Shown piece by piece: positions 36,861 through 47,453 of a stretch of DNA of 64,000 nt (position 1 is its first letter; each line of letters starts with the position of its first letter). Both the position numbers and the translations under genes were made by a program. The notes under the pieces are model-generated. The model did no database searches, had not been told where the DNA came from, and worked only from the letters and a program-made list of their open reading frames with translations. The stretch is from Spirochaetales bacterium (GTDB taxonomy: Bacteria > Spirochaetota > Spirochaetia > JABEVK01): assembly GCA_947478845.1 (NCBI GenBank), contig CANJXC010000003.1, forward strand, positions 113,659-177,658. The letters run 5' to 3'.

Positions 36861-37451
36861 CTAGTCGAGGGTGGTGCGCGCCTTCAGACTTCGGGCAATG
36901 GTGAGGCGGTCGGCATACTCGAGGTCGCCGCCGACGGGCAGGCCCGAGGCCAAGCGGGTGATGCGCACCCCGCGCGGAGAGAGCATTCTGTGGATGTAGA
37001 GCGCCGTGGTGTCGCCTTCGAGGGTGGGGTTGGTGGCCAAAATCACCTCGCCGATGCCACCTTGGGCCACGCGGCGCTCCAAACGGTCGAGGCCGAGCTC
37101 GCCAGGACCCACGCCGTCCAAGGGGGCAATCACCCCGTGCAGCACGTGGTAGAGGCCGCGGTATTCACCGGTGGACTGCAGGTTCATCAGGTCTTGCACC
37201 TGTTCCACCACGCAGAGGGTGCTTTGATCGCGCGAAGCGTCGCTGCAGGTGTCGCAGGGATCGGCCTGCGTCCAAGTGCCACACACCGAACACTTGCGCA
37301 CGGTGTCTTTGAGAGTACTGAGTTGACGTCCTAGGTCGGCCAAGTAGGCTCGGTCAGCTTTGAGCAGGTGGAAAGCCATACGCACCGCGCTCTTTTTTCC
37401 CAGTCCGGGCAGTTTGGTCAGGCTCCCAATCAGAGACTCGACAGGGCCCAA
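36861..37451 (-). CDS. recR: Recombination mediator RecR
   Basis: 196 residues, the normal length. RecR works with RecO/RecF to load RecA at gaps. It has the N-terminal helix-hairpin-helix (LTKLPGLGKKSAVRMAFHLL), a four-Cys zinc site (CSVCGTWTQADPCDTC) and a Toprim domain starting CVVEQVQDLMNLQSTGEYRG with ATNPTLEGDTTALYI. The end SGLPVGGDLEYADRLTIARS is invariant in the family. It follows ebfC after 1 nt, and dnaX lies upstream, the familiar dnaX-ebfC-recR arrangement. Confidence 0.97.
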   Translation of the reverse strand: MGPVESLIGSLTKLPGLGKKSAVRMAFHLLKADRAYLADLGRQLSTLKDTVRKCSVCGTWTQADPCDTCSDASRDQSTLCVVEQVQDLMNLQSTGEYRGLYHVLHGVIAPLDGVGPGELGLDRLERRVAQGGIGEVILATNPTLEGDTTALYIHRMLSPRGVRITRLASGLPVGGDLEYADRLTIARSLKARTTLD

Positions 37452-37452
37452 G

Positions 37453-37767
37453 TTACGCCCCCGGGAACCCAGGCAGGTTGAGCCCTTGCGCCAAGGGGCC
37501 TAGCTCGCCTTTCATCTTCTCTTTCACCTTAATGAGGGCGTCGTTGGTGGCCAACCGGATTAAGTCGGCAAGCATAGGGATGTCGCGCGGGTCGACGCAC
37601 TCGGGGGCCAGGGTCACCTGTTGAACTTCCATTAAGCCGTTCACTTGCACTTTGACCAGATCGCCGCCAGCCGAGCCTTCGGCAACGACAAACTGCATTT
37701 TTTCTTGCATCTGCTGCATAGTCTGCTGAACCTGTTGCAGGTTCTTCATCAGGTCGAGAGGATTCAT
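37453..37767 (-). CDS. ebfC: Nucleoid-associated protein, YbaB/EbfC family
   Basis: 104 residues from ATG 37767 (MNPLDLMKNLQQVQQTMQQM); an upstream in-frame codon adds an unlikely 12 residues. The helical N-terminus, then VAEGSAGGDLVKVQVNGLME and LAPECVDPRDIPMLADLIRL match the dimeric DNA-binding YbaB/EbfC fold. These proteins are usually encoded between dnaX and recR, as here, and bind DNA with modest specificity. Confidence 0.94.
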   Translation of the reverse strand: MNPLDLMKNLQQVQQTMQQMQEKMQFVVAEGSAGGDLVKVQVNGLMEVQQVTLAPECVDPRDIPMLADLIRLATNDALIKVKEKMKGELGPLAQGLNLPGFPGA

Positions 37768-37813
37768 CCCCTGAATGTAGCCCGGTTGGCCTCTGGTGTC
37801 CAATACGGGCTTG

Positions 37814-39291
37814 TCAGGAAATCACTTCGCCCTTGAAAATGTCGCGGAAGCGTTCCACGGTCTGGTCAAACGGGTCGATGGCGGGTTTGCCGGCTAAACT
37901 GCGTGAGGTATCGAGCTGCGCCAAACCGGCGCGGGCCACCGAGTCGGGCAAACGGGGAGGCAGACCCACCGGGACCTCAACGTGGGCAGGTTTCTTCTCA
38001 GGGGCTGGGGCAGCGATCATCTTGTCGATGGCGGCAAGGATGGGAGAGGGTTTCGCCTCCGGAGGCGGCGCCACTGCCGCTTTTTCTGGCGTCGAAGGGG
38101 AGTTAAAAACTAGTTTTTTTTTTCGGCGGCGGAGTCGTCGAAGGCCCCCGCCACGACATCGCCCTTGAGCCCTTCGATGCGTTTCAGAAGCTCGGAGGGC
38201 GTCACATAATGGCGAAGTTTTGCCAGGCGGCTGAGGGCCAGCTCGAGCTCGTAACGCTGGCTTAGCGAGTAGCGTATGGTACGGTAGAGGTTTAAGAGTG
38301 CCTCGAGGGCCCGCTCCACTTGCGTCACGGTGAAGTTGTCTTTCACGGCTTGGGGAAAACGGTCGGGGTGAAAACCCAGCAAGGCTTCGCGGTCGATGTC
38401 CTGCAAAAAAAACAGGAGGGCACGGAAATAGTCACAGAGATCCATCACAAACTGTTCCACGGCCACGCCGCTAGCGAGAATGGCTTCCGTGAGCTCGAGA
38501 ACGTCTTTTGCCTTTCCGTTTGCGAGGGCTTCGGCGATCTGGTTCATCTGCTCCAAACCCACCAAACCGAGTTTCTCCCGGATTTTTTCCAACGAAATGT
38601 GTCCATCGCTGAAGGCGGCAATCTGGTCGAACAGCGTGTAGGCGTCGCGCATCGACCCGGTGGCTTCTTTGGCTATCCAGAACAGGGCCTCGTCGTCCAC
38701 TTTGACCTGCAGATCCGCTGCGGCCGACACCAGGCGTTCCTTGATCTCGTCGGTGCCGATGAGCCGGAAGTTGTACTGTTGGCAACGGCTTTTAATGGTG
38801 GCAGGCACCTTGTGAAGCTCGGTAGTGGCAAAAATAAACACCACGTGGGGCGGCGGTTCCTCGATGGTTTTGAGCAGGGCGTTGAACGCGCTGTTCGAGA
38901 GCATATGCACTTCGTCAATGATATACACTTTGTACGGAGAATTGGCGGGCGCGAACAGCACTTCGTCCTTGATGTTGCGCACGTCGTTCACCGAGGTGTT
39001 CGAGGCGCCGTCGATTTCGATCACATCGAGGCTAGCACCCCGGCTGATCTCAACGCAGTGGCTACAAGTGCCACAGGGATTGGCGGTAGGGCCTTTCTCG
39101 CAGTTCAGGCTCTTGGCCAGAATACGGGCCATAGAAGTTTTGCCCACGCCGCGCGACCCCGAAAACAAGAAAGCCTGCGCAATTCGCCCCGACTCAATCG
39201 ATTTTTTGAGCGTCGTGACCACGAACTCTTGGCCTGTGAGCTCATCAAAACTGCGGGGACGCTTGCGCGTCGCGGTGACTTCGTAAGACAT
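37814..39291 (-). CDS. dnaX: DNA polymerase III subunits gamma and tau, with an internal -1 frameshift site
   Basis: The clamp-loader ATPase. Frame 0 from ATG 39291 gives 393 residues: GSRGVGKTSMARIL (Walker A), a zinc site in NCEKGPTANPCGTCSHC, IDEVHMLSNSAFNALLKTIE with the DExx box, ATTELHKVPATIKSRCQ, and domain III. It ends right after a run of ten A at AEKKN-stop (TAG, 38110-38112). Slipping back one base reads KKKLVFNSPSTPEKAAVAPP and continues to 37814, ending VERFRDIFKGEVIS, which looks like a genuine DnaX C-terminal end. Total long form about 492 residues. So a gamma-like short form and tau-like long form are predicted; a sequencing error in the run is the alternative. Confidence 0.9.
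38114..38123 (-). promoter_or_regulatory. A10 slippery run in dnaX (programmed frameshift or transcriptional slippage)
   Basis: Ten consecutive T on the plus strand read as GAA AAA AAA AAC TAG in the dnaX frame. The stop is directly behind the run. A -1 shift, or transcripts with one extra A, bypasses it and opens about 100 more codons. Runs of nine to ten A do this in Thermus dnaX; E. coli uses A AAA AAG, with the short form being the shifted one. Here the shifted product is the long form. Confidence 0.65.
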
Positions 39292-39332
39292 GGTTGAAGG
39301 TTCAATCTAGCACGGCAGATGACAAATAAAAA

Positions 39333-39450
39333 TCCCTTAGCGATGGCAAGTGCACTGCGGCACTCGGCCTGAGTTCCTACCGTTGCTCCCTTCCGGGCCT
39401 AGCGGGGTTCGGAACGGGCGCGTTGCGCAGGTCCTGACATCTCTAAGGGA
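39333..39450 (-). ncRNA. ffs: Signal recognition particle RNA, small bacterial type
   Basis: The minus strand shows the conserved apical hairpin GGCCCGGAAGGGAGCA with a GGAA tetraloop, the opposing CAGG segment of the symmetric loop, and complementary ends (TCCCTTAG with CTAAGGGA) that close a rod about 118 nt long. This RNA binds Ffh and directs membrane proteins to FtsY. Its place directly upstream of dnaX is a common bacterial arrangement. Exact ends are estimated. Confidence 0.9.
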
Positions 39451-39454
39451 AAAG

Positions 39455-39542
39455 CGGAGAAAGGGGGATTCGAACCCCCGGTAGGCGGTTAACCTACGCA
39501 CGCTTTCCAAGCGTGTGCCTTAAGCCACTCGGCCATCTCTCC
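39455..39542 (-). tRNA. tRNA-Ser (GGA)
   Basis: 88 nt with acceptor stem GGAGAGA/TTTCTCC and G73. The anticodon loop TTGGAAA has GGA, and there is a long variable arm (about GTAGGTTAACCGCCTAC) and a T-loop GTTCGAATC. Class II structure and G73 confirm Ser; it reads UCC/UCU. No CCA is encoded. Confidence 0.97.
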
Positions 39543-39554
39543 AACGACAAACTA

Positions 39555-39628
39555 TGAGACCGAGAGGGCTCGAACCTCCGACCTTTAGATCCGCAATCTA
39601 ATGCTCTATCCAACTGAGCTACGATCTC
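39555..39628 (-). tRNA. tRNA-Arg (GCG)
   Basis: 74 nt, acceptor GAGATCG/CGGTCTC with A73. D-loop contains GGATA with A20, an arginine identity base. The anticodon stem TTAGA/TCTAA encloses TTGCGGA, so the anticodon is GCG, reading CGC and probably CGU. Most bacteria use ACG deaminated to ICG for this box, so this is unusual. Structure is otherwise normal; not CCA-encoded. Confidence 0.93.
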
Positions 39629-39656
39629 ATACAGCGCGAAACCCAAGAAACAGGTC

Positions 39657-39745
39657 CGGAGAGGAGAGGATTCGAACCTCCGGTACGGTTTTAGCCGTAC
39701 AACTCCTTAGCAGGGAGCCCCATTCGGCCACTCTGGCACCTCTCC
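39657..39745 (-). tRNA. tRNA-Ser (GCT)
   Basis: 89 nt, acceptor GGAGAGG/CCTCTCC, G73. Anticodon loop CTGCTAA gives GCT for AGC/AGU. A long variable arm is built from TGTACGG and CCGTACC. T-loop GTTCGAATC is normal. Confidence 0.97.
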
Positions 39746-39759
39746 AAATCTTCTTGCCA

Positions 39760-39846
39760 CGGAGAGAGTGGGATTCGAACCCACGGTACGGTTACCCGCA
39801 CGCCGGTTTTCAAGACCGGAGCCTTCAACCACTCGACCATCTCTCC
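39760..39846 (-). tRNA. tRNA-Ser (TGA)
   Basis: 87 nt, acceptor GGAGAGA/TCTCTCC, G73. The anticodon loop CTTGAAA gives TGA for UCA and its wobble partners. The variable arm is GTGCGGGTAACCGTAC-like. With the other two it completes a block of three serine tRNAs covering all but the UCG-specific species. Confidence 0.97.
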
Positions 39847-39873
39847 AGGTTAGACCACAAGAGTCTACTGAAG

Positions 39874-40758
39874 TCACCCCTGGTTGTCAAGCTTGAGCAG
39901 GAGGTCGTACAGCCGGTTCAGGTCGTCGCCTGAGTAGTAGGCGATCTCGATTCGGCCCTTGGTGGCGTCCCCTTTGACCTCCACTTTTGTTCCGAGGCGG
40001 TCGATCAACTGCTGTTCCAAGTCGGCCAGTTCGGGCGTCTTGCGGGCCACGGAAGCAGGCTTCGGCACCTTTCCCGGAGTTGCAACTGTCGGTCCGTTCA
40101 GAACAGCGGCACGGTCTTCGGCCTGACGCACGGATAGCCGCAGGCTCACGATTTCGCGGAAAAGCAAATTGCGGCTTTCGGCACTACTCACCGACAAGAT
40201 GGCCCGCGCATGGCCAGCCGTGAGCTCTCCCTTGGCGACCGACAGCTGCATTTCTTCAGTTAAGTTTAATAATCGCAATGAATTAGCTATAGTTGATCGT
40301 TGCTTGCCGACTTTTTTTGACACCTCTTCTTGGGTCAGACCAAAGGCATCCATCAACCCCTTGAAGGCGCGAGCTTCTTCCATCGCGGTGAGATCAGAGC
40401 GTTGCACGTTTTCTATCAGCGCAATCTCCATGCGCGATTCCTCGGTGAACTCGCGCAATAACACCGGAACTTCGGCGAGTCCGGCAAGCTTGGCGGCTCT
40501 CCAGCGGCGCTCGCCGGCGACGATTCGGTACCCCTGGCTCACTTTTTCGGCCAGAATGGGCTGGAGGATCCCCTGCTCGGTAATCGAGTCGGCTAACTCC
40601 TGAAGTGCGGCGTGGTCGAAGTCCTTGCGGGGCTGATCGGGGTTGGGGAACACCTCGCCTAGCCCCACCATCTGCACGGTGTCGGTGGCATTGGCCACAT
40701 ACGGTGAGGCCTCGTCGGGAAGTAATGCCCCGAAGCCTTTGCCCAAGCCCTTAGCCAC
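39874..40758 (-). CDS. parB: Chromosome partitioning protein ParB
   Basis: 294 residues. The N-terminal GLGKGFGALLPDE and VFPNPDQPRKDFD lead into the CTP-binding core with GERRWRAAKLAG (GERRxRA motif) and IENVQRSDL. The helix-turn-helix is LTQEEVSKKVGKQRSTIANS followed by LRLL, and the C-terminal dimerisation helices end YYSGDDLNRLYDLL. ParB clamps spread from parS; a perfect parS lies at 42650-42665, about 2 kb away. The gene overlaps parA by 8 nt. Confidence 0.97.
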   Translation of the reverse strand: MAKGLGKGFGALLPDEASPYVANATDTVQMVGLGEVFPNPDQPRKDFDHAALQELADSITEQGILQPILAEKVSQGYRIVAGERRWRAAKLAGLAEVPVLLREFTEESRMEIALIENVQRSDLTAMEEARAFKGLMDAFGLTQEEVSKKVGKQRSTIANSLRLLNLTEEMQLSVAKGELTAGHARAILSVSSAESRNLLFREIVSLRLSVRQAEDRAAVLNGPTVATPGKVPKPASVARKTPELADLEQQLIDRLGTKVEVKGDATKGRIEIAYYSGDDLNRLYDLLLKLDNQG

Positions 40759-41506
40759 GGCGCAGCACCTCAGAGGCCAGCTTTTCGTAGGCTTTGGCTC
40801 CCGGCGAAGTGGGCCGGTATTTGTTGATCGTCAACCCGTGCGAAGGAGCCTCACCGAGGTGCACGTTGCGCGGGATGATGGTGCGGAACACCTTGTCTTT
40901 GAAGTATTTTACGGCTTCCTTGGCCACTTCCTGGGCTAGGTTGGTGCGGCTGTCGTACATGGTGAGGATGATGCCACCAATGGTGAGATTTTTGTTGACC
41001 GACTTTTGCACGGCTTGGATGGTTTTGACCAACTGGCTCAGGCCTTCCATGGCAAAGTACTCGCACTGCAAGGGAATATACACCTGGTCGGCAGCGGCCA
41101 GACCATTCAAGGTGATCACATCGAGCGAGGGTGGGCTATCGATGAAGATATAATCGTAGTTGTCACGAAGAGGCTCCAGCACTTTTTTGAGAAAAAACTC
41201 CCGTTCTTTCTCGGTGATGAGCTCGGCGCTGGCACCCGAGAGGTGAATGTTGCTGGCCAAAACTTTCATTGTGGGTTCGGCTCCCTGCTGAAGCGCCGCA
41301 GCCACGTTTACCTGCCCGGTGATCACCTCGTAAATACCGGGTTTGGCCTTGTCGGCACCCAACGTGGTGGAGAGGTTTCCCTGGGGGTCAAAATCAACCA
41401 TCAACACCTTCTTGCCGGCCTGCGCGATGTAGGCCCCGAGGCTGGCAGCGGTAGTGGTCTTGCCCACGCCGCCTTTTTGGTTGGCAAAAACGATAATGAT
41501 TCCCAT
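40751..41506 (-). CDS. parA: Chromosome partitioning ATPase ParA (Soj)
   Basis: 251 residues from ATG 41506 (a TTG two codons earlier is unlikely). The deviant Walker A is FANQKGGVGKTTTAASLGAY. DFDPQGNLSTTLGADK, DYIFIDSPPSLDVITLNGLA and LTMYDSRTNLAQEV identify the Soj type with a short N-terminus. It drives ParB-parS complexes along the nucleoid and can act on DnaA in some bacteria. The stretch to the divergent adenosine deaminase gene is only 69 bases. Confidence 0.97.
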   Translation of the reverse strand: MGIIIVFANQKGGVGKTTTAASLGAYIAQAGKKVLMVDFDPQGNLSTTLGADKAKPGIYEVITGQVNVAAALQQGAEPTMKVLASNIHLSGASAELITEKEREFFLKKVLEPLRDNYDYIFIDSPPSLDVITLNGLAAADQVYIPLQCEYFAMEGLSQLVKTIQAVQKSVNKNLTIGGIILTMYDSRTNLAQEVAKEAVKYFKDKVFRTIIPRNVHLGEAPSHGLTINKYRPTSPGAKAYEKLASEVLRRG

Positions 41507-41575
41507 AGACAAAGCAGTATACAGAACAAAATCAAGTTTGTATGCGAAAATACCGATGTGTTATAAGGGGCTCTC

Positions 41576-42598
41576 ATGAATAAATCGCACTTCTATGACT
41601 TTCTGCGGAAAATCCCCAAGGCTGAGATTCATCTTCACGCCGAGGCGACCATAGGCCGCTCCACCGTGAAGCGACTGCTTGTGCGCAGCGGCAACCCAGA
41701 TGCGGTGACTGTAGAGTCGCTGTATCAGTTCAACACTTTGAAAGGGTTCCTCACTTCCTTTCTGTTCGTTCAAGGCCTGATTAAAGAACTCGCCGATCTC
41801 GACCACATGTTTGAGGACGCGGCCACCTACCTGCGGGAAAACAACATCGTTTACGCCGAGCTCTTTTTTTCCCCCACAGGACTAATCAAAAAAGGGCTGA
41901 AGTTCAGCGACATGATCGACGTGATTCAACAGACCATCACCCGGGTTGAAAAGCGCGACAAATTGACGATTAAACTGATCATCGATGTAAGCCGCATGTT
42001 TGGGGTAGAAAACGCCCATACCAACCTTGAACTGACCCTTAAGCACAAGACGCCGATGGTTATTGGTGTTGGACTCGGCGGGGATGAGGAGTTCGGTCCC
42101 GCCCTAACCTTCGAGGACGTGTTTCAGGTGGCCAGAAGCAAGGGGCTCCATGTCGTCGCTCACGCCGGCGAGGTGGTAGGTCCGCAGTCGATTTGGGATG
42201 CTTTGCTGAAGCTGCAGGTTCAGCGCATCGGTCACGGGCTTTCGGCGACCCAAGACCCCAAACTGGTGGCCTACCTCGCCGAACACCAGATTCCCATCGA
42301 GATCTGCCTCACGAGCAACTTGATTACACAGAAGTACGTCACCAAGGCCGAGCAACACCCTGTGCGCCAATTGTTCGATCAGGGCGTCCTCACGGTAATC
42401 AACACCGACGACCCCAGCTTTTTCAATGTCAGCCTGATCGATGAGTTTTGGACCCTTCACACCAAGCTGAACTTCACTATGGACGAAATTAAACAACTGG
42501 TGATCAACGGCTTCAAGGCAAGCTTCCTGAGCGACGCCAAGAAGACCGCCTATATCAAGCAGGTCGAAAAGGCCTGGTTAGCTGCTTCCGAGAAATAG
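41576..42598 (+). CDS. add: Adenosine deaminase family protein
   Basis: 340 residues with the amidohydrolase fold. The first metal motif is KAEIHLHAEATIGRS. HVVAHAGEV carries the third His plus the catalytic Glu, RIGHGLSA the following motif, and VINTDDPSFF the catalytic Asp pair. Canonical adenosine deaminases have HLHLDG at the first site; here Asp-Gly, which contact the purine ribose, are Glu-Ala. The enzyme may therefore prefer a different adenine derivative; aminofutalosine and methylthioadenosine are known for relatives. The SD AAGGGG precedes the ATG. It ends at a terminator shared with gyrA. Confidence 0.85.
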   Translation: MNKSHFYDFLRKIPKAEIHLHAEATIGRSTVKRLLVRSGNPDAVTVESLYQFNTLKGFLTSFLFVQGLIKELADLDHMFEDAATYLRENNIVYAELFFSPTGLIKKGLKFSDMIDVIQQTITRVEKRDKLTIKLIIDVSRMFGVENAHTNLELTLKHKTPMVIGVGLGGDEEFGPALTFEDVFQVARSKGLHVVAHAGEVVGPQSIWDALLKLQVQRIGHGLSATQDPKLVAYLAEHQIPIEICLTSNLITQKYVTKAEQHPVRQLFDQGVLTVINTDDPSFFNVSLIDEFWTLHTKLNFTMDEIKQLVINGFKASFLSDAKKTAYIKQVEKAWLAASEK

Positions 42599-42611
42599 AC
42601 TCCCGCCCAAG

Positions 42612-42650
42612 AAAAAGGCCGCCAGCAAAGTTGCTTGGCGGCCTTTTTTT
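42612..42650. terminator. Bidirectional intrinsic terminator between add and gyrA
   Basis: GGCCGCCA and TGGCGGCC form an 8-bp GC-rich stem, extended by an inner GCA/TGC pair, with A-rich sequence before it and seven T after it. That serves add on the plus strand; the preceding AAAAA becomes a U-run for gyrA transcription on the minus strand. The T-tract ends exactly where parS begins. Confidence 0.85.
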
Positions 42651-42665
42651 GTTTCACGTGAAACA
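42650..42665. promoter_or_regulatory. parS: parS centromere site
   Basis: TGTTTCACGTGAAACA is a perfect match to the 16-bp bacterial parS consensus and an exact palindrome. It lies three bases beyond the gyrA stop codon and touches the terminator's T-tract. ParB nucleation here would spread over gyrA, gyrB and the origin region 4.5 kb away. I found no second perfect copy in this window. Confidence 0.95.
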
Positions 42666-42668
42666 ATG

Positions 42669-45194
42669 TCAGGTGGCGGTGACCGGCTCGTCGAACGCGA
42701 GTTCAGGCTGTTCCTGTTCCTTGAGGGCCCGGGCTATGCTCACCACCGCATCGTCTTCCATGATGTCGAGAACCCGCACACCCATAGCGGTGCGGCCTTG
42801 TTCTGAAACTTCTTGCGTGTTGCACTTCAAGGTCTTGCCCTGGGAAGTGATGCAGACGATGTCGAACTCGGGACTCGCGGCGATAGCCCCCACCAGCTTG
42901 CCGGTCTTTTCGTTGTCCTTGTAGCAAATCTGACCCATCGTTCCACGGCCATGGGGATTCAGGGTGGAATAGTCCAACCTCTTGCCGTAGCCGCGGTCGG
43001 TGATCATCAGCACCTGCTCTTCCTCGTGGATAGCGAGAATTGACACCACCGCATCGCTGTCGTCGCGAAGCAAAATGCCTCGCACGCCCTGCGCATTGCG
43101 TCCCGTGGCCCGGATGGCGGTCTCGTTGTAGCGAAGGCCATAGCCGTTGCGGGTGAGGAGCATCACCTCGCTGTTGCCGTTGGTGAGGGTCGCCGTGACC
43201 AAGGTGTCGCCCTCTTTGAGGGTGATCCCATTGATTCCTCGGGACTTGGCATTGCGGAACTCGTGAGTCGAAATGCGAATCACCACGCCCCTGGCGGTCA
43301 CCATCACCACATACCGGTCTTCCTTGAACTCTTTCATGGGGACGACGGCCTTGATCACTTCACCTTCTTCCATTTCCAGAAGCGCACGGATGTGTTTGCC
43401 CCGGCTGGTTCGAGAGCCCTCGGGAAACTGGTAGGTCTTTACCCAGTACGCATTCCCCAGCGACGAAATAATGAGGAAATAGTCGTGGGTGCTCACAATG
43501 TGGATGTCTTGTACAATGTCCTCGTCTTTCAGGTTGGCAGAGTTGGAACCCTTGCCCCCGCGGCTTTGACTCCGGTAGGCATTGAGGGGAACTCGTTTGA
43601 TGTACCCTTCGGTAGAAACCACCACCACCATGTCCTCTTCCTGAATGAGGTCTTCCATGTCGACGTCTTCGAGTTCCTGATCAAGGATTTCGGTACGCCG
43701 CTCGTCGCCAAACTTGTCGCTGATTTCCTTAGTCTCGTCCTTGATCACCCCGTAAATCTTTTCCTCATGCGCCAAAAGGTCTTTCAGATATCCGATGAGC
43801 GTCATCACTTCATTGAGCTCGTCCACGATCTTTTGCGTCTCAAGGCTGGTGAGTTTCTGCAAACGCATATCCAGAATGGCCTGGGTTTGTACTTCGCTGA
43901 AGCTAAAACGCTGCATGAGGTTGTCCTTGGCGTTTTGAACGCTCGTGGACTCCTTGATGAGGCGGATCACTTCGTCGATGTTGTCGAGGGCAATTTTTAG
44001 GCCTTGCAGGATATGAGCACGCTTTTCCGCGACTTCGAGGTCGTAGATAGTGCGGCGGGTGATCACATCCTTGCGGTGGGCGATGAAATACTCGAGCATT
44101 TGCTTGAGATTCAGCGTCACCGGGCGTCCGTTGACCAGCGCAAGGTTGTTGATGTTGAAGGCCGACTGAAGGGGCGTGTGGGTCCAAAGGGTGTTGAGGA
44201 TCACCAAGTAGTCAAACCCCTTTTTGATTTCGATCACCATGCGGATTCCGGTGCGGTCAGACTCATCCCGCAGATCGCTGATGCCCTCAACCCTCTTGTC
44301 GCGTACCAAATCCGCAATGGTGATGATCAACTGAGCCTTGTTCACCTGATAGGGTAATTCGCTGACAATAATGGATTGCTTGCCGGTGCGGGTTTCCTCA
44401 ATTTCATACCGGGCCCGCACGATCACTTTGCCTTTCCCCGTGCGAAAGGCCGCGTAAATGCCCGAGCGTCCGTAAATCTGGGCTGCTGTGGGGAAGTCTG
44501 GTCCTTTCATGTGAACCATCAACTCTTCGATGGAGATTTCCGGTTCGTCGATCACGGCGACCAGAGCGGCGCAGATTTCCCGCAGGTTGTGAGGGGCCAT
44601 ATTGGTGGCCATTCCCACGGCGATTCCTGACGAACCGTTGGCCAACAGGAAGGGGAAGGCTGTGGGCATCACCAAAGGTTCGGTGAGGCTGTCGTCGTAG
44701 TTCGGGCCAAAATCAACGGTGTTCTTGTCTATGTCGCGCAAAATTTCTTCGGCCACCCTGGCCATCTTGGCCTCGGTGTACCTCATGGCAGCCGGTGGGT
44801 CGCCGTCGATGGAGCCGAAGTTGCCTTGGCCCTTCACCACCGGGTAGCGCATGCTGAACTCCTGGGCTAACCGCACCAGAGCGTCGTAGATCGACTGGTC
44901 GCCGTGCGGGTGGTACTTTCCCAGCACGTCGCCCACAATGCGTCCGGCCTTCTTGAACGAGGAGTTTGCCCGCAGGCCCATTTCGTGCATGGCGTAGAGA
45001 ATGCGGCGGTGAACAGGTTTCAAGCCATCGCGGACATCGGGAAGCGCACGGCTCACAATGACCGACATGGCGTAGTTCAGGTAGGAGGTTTTAACCTCAT
45101 CTTCAATGTTGACAGGGATCACCCGGCCCGAGGGAGCGGGCAAGTTGGAATCGGGCAAGGGCGCGGGCGGATCAAGGGGGGGTTGGTCAGACAC
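42669..45194 (-). CDS. gyrA: DNA gyrase subunit A
   Basis: 841 residues. Gyrase introduces negative supercoils; subunit A cuts and rejoins DNA. N-terminal [20 protein letters not shown], then [15 protein letters not shown], and the active-site Tyr in [18 protein letters not shown]-like coiled region and [14 protein letters not shown] follow. The C-terminal beta-pinwheel (about 500-841) begins after a GyrA box that is degenerate here (QSRGGKGSN rather than QRRGGKG). Strand, context next to gyrB and length support GyrA over ParC. A 23-nt gap separates it from gyrB. Confidence 0.96.
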   Translation of the reverse strand: MSDQPPLDPPAPLPDSNLPAPSGRVIPVNIEDEVKTSYLNYAMSVIVSRALPDVRDGLKPVHRRILYAMHEMGLRANSSFKKAGRIVGDVLGKYHPHGDQSIYDALVRLAQEFSMRYPVVKGQGNFGSIDGDPPAAMRYTEAKMARVAEEILRDIDKNTVDFGPNYDDSLTEPLVMPTAFPFLLANGSSGIAVGMATNMAPHNLREICAALVAVIDEPEISIEELMVHMKGPDFPTAAQIYGRSGIYAAFRTGKGKVIVRARYEIEETRTGKQSIIVSELPYQVNKAQLIITIADLVRDKRVEGISDLRDESDRTGIRMVIEIKKGFDYLVILNTLWTHTPLQSAFNINNLALVNGRPVTLNLKQMLEYFIAHRKDVITRRTIYDLEVAEKRAHILQGLKIALDNIDEVIRLIKESTSVQNAKDNLMQRFSFSEVQTQAILDMRLQKLTSLETQKIVDELNEVMTLIGYLKDLLAHEEKIYGVIKDETKEISDKFGDERRTEILDQELEDVDMEDLIQEEDMVVVVSTEGYIKRVPLNAYRSQSRGGKGSNSANLKDEDIVQDIHIVSTHDYFLIISSLGNAYWVKTYQFPEGSRTSRGKHIRALLEMEEGEVIKAVVPMKEFKEDRYVVMVTARGVVIRISTHEFRNAKSRGINGITLKEGDTLVTATLTNGNSEVMLLTRNGYGLRYNETAIRATGRNAQGVRGILLRDDSDAVVSILAIHEEEQVLMITDRGYGKRLDYSTLNPHGRGTMGQICYKDNEKTGKLVGAIAASPEFDIVCITSQGKTLKCNTQEVSEQGRTAMGVRVLDIMEDDAVVSIARALKEQEQPELAFDEPVTAT

Positions 45195-45217
45195 GAAAAT
45201 CTCCTGTCGAAGTCAGA

Positions 45218-47251
<2,034 letters not shown>

Positions 47252-47417
47252 CTAGTGCTGAATTTTTCCTGTGAATTTGCGAATGACAATTTTGAAATGA
47301 ATTTAAAACCATATAATATAATGTTTTAAATAAAGACAACTACAAAACCTCCCTATTTCTTGTATGGAGATATTTGCAAATTTCCGGTGCATCTTTTAAG
47401 ATGACCCCTAGCCCCCT

Positions 47418-47426
47418 TGTGGATAA
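47418..47426 (-). promoter_or_regulatory. DnaA box 2
   Basis: A second exact TTATCCACA, same orientation as box 1, 27 bases before the dnaA GTG. Both boxes share the flank TTATCCACA preceded by AAGT (plus strand TGTGGATAACTTG). Its position would let DnaA repress its own gene. Confidence 0.85.
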
Positions 47427-47453
47427 CTTGTTGATCAAAAACTGAGGCCGCGT

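Noticed and set aside
41538..41566. Promoter-like TTGTAT-17-TTATAA before add
   Set aside because: The -10 overlaps the ribosome site and would start the mRNA three bases before the ATG, contradicting use of that site.
42650..42665. Reading the CACGTG palindrome as an E-box-like or restriction target only
   Set aside because: The full 16-bp match to parS and the nearby parAB genes explain it better.
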